In this document: one piece after another, positions 62,596-64,000 of the stretch
How the letters are laid out: each line of letters begins with the position of its first letter
How positions within the stretch are numbered: position 1 is the stretch's first letter
Origin: Sphingopyxis sp. BSN-002
Lineage (GTDB): Bacteria; Pseudomonadota; Alphaproteobacteria; Sphingomonadales; Sphingomonadaceae
Reading direction: 5' to 3'
DNA: 64,000 nt
NCBI RefSeq assembly: GCF_022024275.1
Contig: NZ_CP091804.1
Coordinates: forward strand, 3,614,501-3,678,500
Made by a program: the position numbers and the translations under genes
Notes under the pieces: generated by a model
Database searches by the model: none
What the model was told of the DNA's origin: nothing
What the model saw: only the letters and a program-made list of their open reading frames with translations

Positions 62596-63478
62596 AGACT
62601 TCTTCGAGCTCGCGGAACGCCTTGCAGGCGTCGGCCTTGCGGCCGAGCTTGTCGAGCGCGACGCCCATATACATCAGGCTGTGCGGCGCGCGGGCGCCGC
62701 TCGGCCGATCCTTGTAATTGTTGTAGAAGGCGACCGCGGCAAGGCTGGGCTTGCCTTCGTCGAGATAGGCGCGGCCGAGCAGGTTCTGCGCAAAGCTCGC
62801 CTGGCTGCTGTTCGGCCATTTCGACACGACGGTCTTCAACTGCGCCTGCGCCTCGGGATAGAGCTTCGCTTCCCACAGGCGATAGCCATAGTCATAGGCG
62901 TCCTTGGTCTCGTTTCCCGACGAAGGAATTTCGATCTTCTTGACCAGCGCAAGGCGGGCCGCATCGGGTTTGGTCGATGCCGCGGGCGTCGTCGCGGGCT
63001 TCTTGGCGGGTGCGGCTGCCACGGTCGATGCCGGCGTCGGCGTCGCCGGCTTTACCGTCGGTACAACAGGCAGGCTCGCTGGCGTTACGGTCGCTTCGGT
63101 TCCGGCTGCCGGGGCGAAGCGTTTTTCCATCTCGACCTTGTAGGCGGCAAACTGCTTTTCGAGTTCGCGAAGCTGAAAGGCATTCTGTTCGGTCTGGCCG
63201 GTCAGGGTCTGGAGCTGGCTTTCGAGCGCATCGACGCGCGCCGTCAGATCGGCGACCGGCGTCGAACCGGTCGAACGCTGGCCAGGCGTGTTGTCGGGCG
63301 CGATCTCGCCTTCGAAGAAAGCGGGTGCGCCGCCGGGGAAAACCTGTCGCTGGACCGCGCGCATTTCCTTTTCGAGCCGGTCGACGCGCTTGGTGACATT
63401 ATTGTCCTGCGCCTGGGCGGGTACGGCGGCCGCGATGGCGATCGCGGCTGCGCCCATGAAAGTCACTTGCTTCATCAT
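62528..63478 (-). CDS. cpoB: Cell division coordinator CpoB (YbgF)
   Basis: 316 residues. Signal peptide (AIAIAAAVPAQAQ), an N-terminal coiled coil (VTKRVDRLEKEMRAVQRQ and ARVDALESQLQTLTGQ), a Pro/Ala/Thr-rich linker and C-terminal TPR repeats (AYDYGYRLWEAKLYPEAQAQLKTVVSKWPNS). It works with Tol-Pal in coordinating envelope constriction. Its gene overlaps tilS. Confidence 0.92.
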   Translation of the reverse strand: MMKQVTFMGAAAIAIAAAVPAQAQDNNVTKRVDRLEKEMRAVQRQVFPGGAPAFFEGEIAPDNTPGQRSTGSTPVADLTARVDALESQLQTLTGQTEQNAFQLRELEKQFAAYKVEMEKRFAPAAGTEATVTPASLPVVPTVKPATPTPASTVAAAPAKKPATTPAASTKPDAARLALVKKIEIPSSGNETKDAYDYGYRLWEAKLYPEAQAQLKTVVSKWPNSSQASFAQNLLGRAYLDEGKPSLAAVAFYNNYKDRPSGARAPHSLMYMGVALDKLGRKADACKAFRELEEVYGDKAPQDVRTDAAAAKAKAGC

Positions 63479-63596
63479 TTGCCGGTAGGCCCCCGAAGAT
63501 TAACCAGTTTTGTACGGGCCTTCATAACGCTGCAAACGGCGCGTGCGCAAATCCATTTCGGCGCACCGCCGCGTCGGCCCGTCGGGATGAGGGTGT

Positions 63597-64000
63597 TCAG
63601 CCCCCGGTTTTGGGCGTCGCCGCCGGTGCGGCCGGTACGGCTCCGGCATTGGTTCCGCCTCGCGCAAGGAGGTCGGCGGGCTTCAGCGAAATGCCTTTCA
63701 CGAGCGTATCGGCGGGGCCGATCGAGCCGACGTCGCGTCCGCCGACGGTGACTTTCAACGCCTGCGGGATGCTGGTGCGGAGCGTGAACTGCTCGATATA
63801 ATCGGCGGGCACCTGATAGGTCTCGCCCGCGTCGAGCGTGCGCCAGTTCTCGGTCTTGCCCTTTGCATCGTCGAAGCCGATCCACACCTCGGACAGGCCG
63901 GTCAGCACGACGGGGGCGTTGGTCGCGACCGGCGCCGTGCCCGCCTTGGTCGCTGCCGGTGCGGCGGCGTCGGGCGCCTCGGACGCCTCGGCGGCCTGGT
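63597..64000 (-). CDS. RodZ family protein, C-terminal part (DUF4115), truncated by window edge
   Basis: The frame is open to the window end, so the N-terminus is missing. The visible part is an Ala/Pro-rich linker followed by VVLTGLSEVWIGFDDAKGKTENWRTLDAGETYQVP and SIPQALKVTVGGRDVGSIGP, the DUF4115 domain at the periplasmic end of RodZ. RodZ links MreB to the membrane in rod shape control. The helix-turn-helix and membrane segment would lie upstream. Confidence 0.85.
   Translation of the reverse strand, partial: QAAEASEAPDAAAPAATKAGTAPVATNAPVVLTGLSEVWIGFDDAKGKTENWRTLDAGETYQVPADYIEQFTLRTSIPQALKVTVGGRDVGSIGPADTLVKGISLKPADLLARGGTNAGAVPAAPAATPKTGG

Overview
The window is high-GC DNA from a member of the Sphingomonadales, most likely a Sphingomonadaceae genus such as Sphingopyxis (inference). 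The support is three large TonB-dependent receptors of sphingomonad style, the conserved rodZ/cpoB/tilS/ftsH order at the right end, a typical alphaproteobacterial rpoZ, and dispersed palindromes of the CCCGG-CTTGA-CCGGG kind. No plasmid, phage, insertion sequence or CRISPR array is visible.

Region 1 (1-2606): the end of a type I secretion ABC exporter and its HlyD-type adaptor. Region 2 (2.6-23.8 kb) reads as one organosulfonate locus for sulfoquinovose and its glycolipid. It contains a YeiH-type exporter, a LacI regulator, an MFS transporter, an SmoB-like aldo/keto reductase and an SmoC-like flavin monooxygenase. It also has an iron alcohol dehydrogenase with a second MFS carrier, a TIM-barrel isomerase, a glycerol module (FGGY kinase, FAD oxidase, GlpD), and a TonB receptor, acyl-CoA ligase and GH31 sulfoquinovosidase series. 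The GH31 enzyme carries the complete K-E-R-W-Y sulfonate-binding set. Three or four copies of a TGACA-NCG-NTGTCA palindrome lie at the starts of the exporter, importer, reductase and isomerase units and look like the operators of the LacI protein. A reasonable reading is: receptor takes the glycoside through the outer membrane, GH31 frees sulfoquinovose and glycerol, the monooxygenase removes sulfite, the reductase yields glucose, the exporter removes sulfite, and the glycerol and fatty-acid parts are used by the accompanying genes. No dedicated flavin reductase or lipase is present in this block.

Region 3 (24-37 kb): an unknown protein, a LysR regulator divergent from a PhyH dioxygenase/FMN reductase pair, then a minus-strand TonB receptor, SDR, saccharopine-dehydrogenase-like protein and acyl-CoA synthetase series, and a large LuxR-type (MalT-like) regulator divergent from the receptor. 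The substrate is not clear. Region 4 (37.3-42.7 kb): a possible small leader ORF, a TonB receptor, an AtsK-type alkylsulfatase dioxygenase and a periplasmic arylsulfatase, together a sulfate-ester scavenging unit.

Region 5 (42.7-64 kb) is mostly housekeeping: tRNA-Ser(GGA), a cyclophilin, tRNA-Thr(GGT), a LysR regulator, a Cdc48-type double AAA ATPase, an MFS carrier, a small methyltransferase, a phospholipase D-type enzyme, rpoZ, ftsH, tilS, cpoB and the 3' end of rodZ. Embedded in it is a 2049-residue secreted RTX protein with an N-terminal transglutaminase-like domain and about 4.5 tandem 238-residue repeats.
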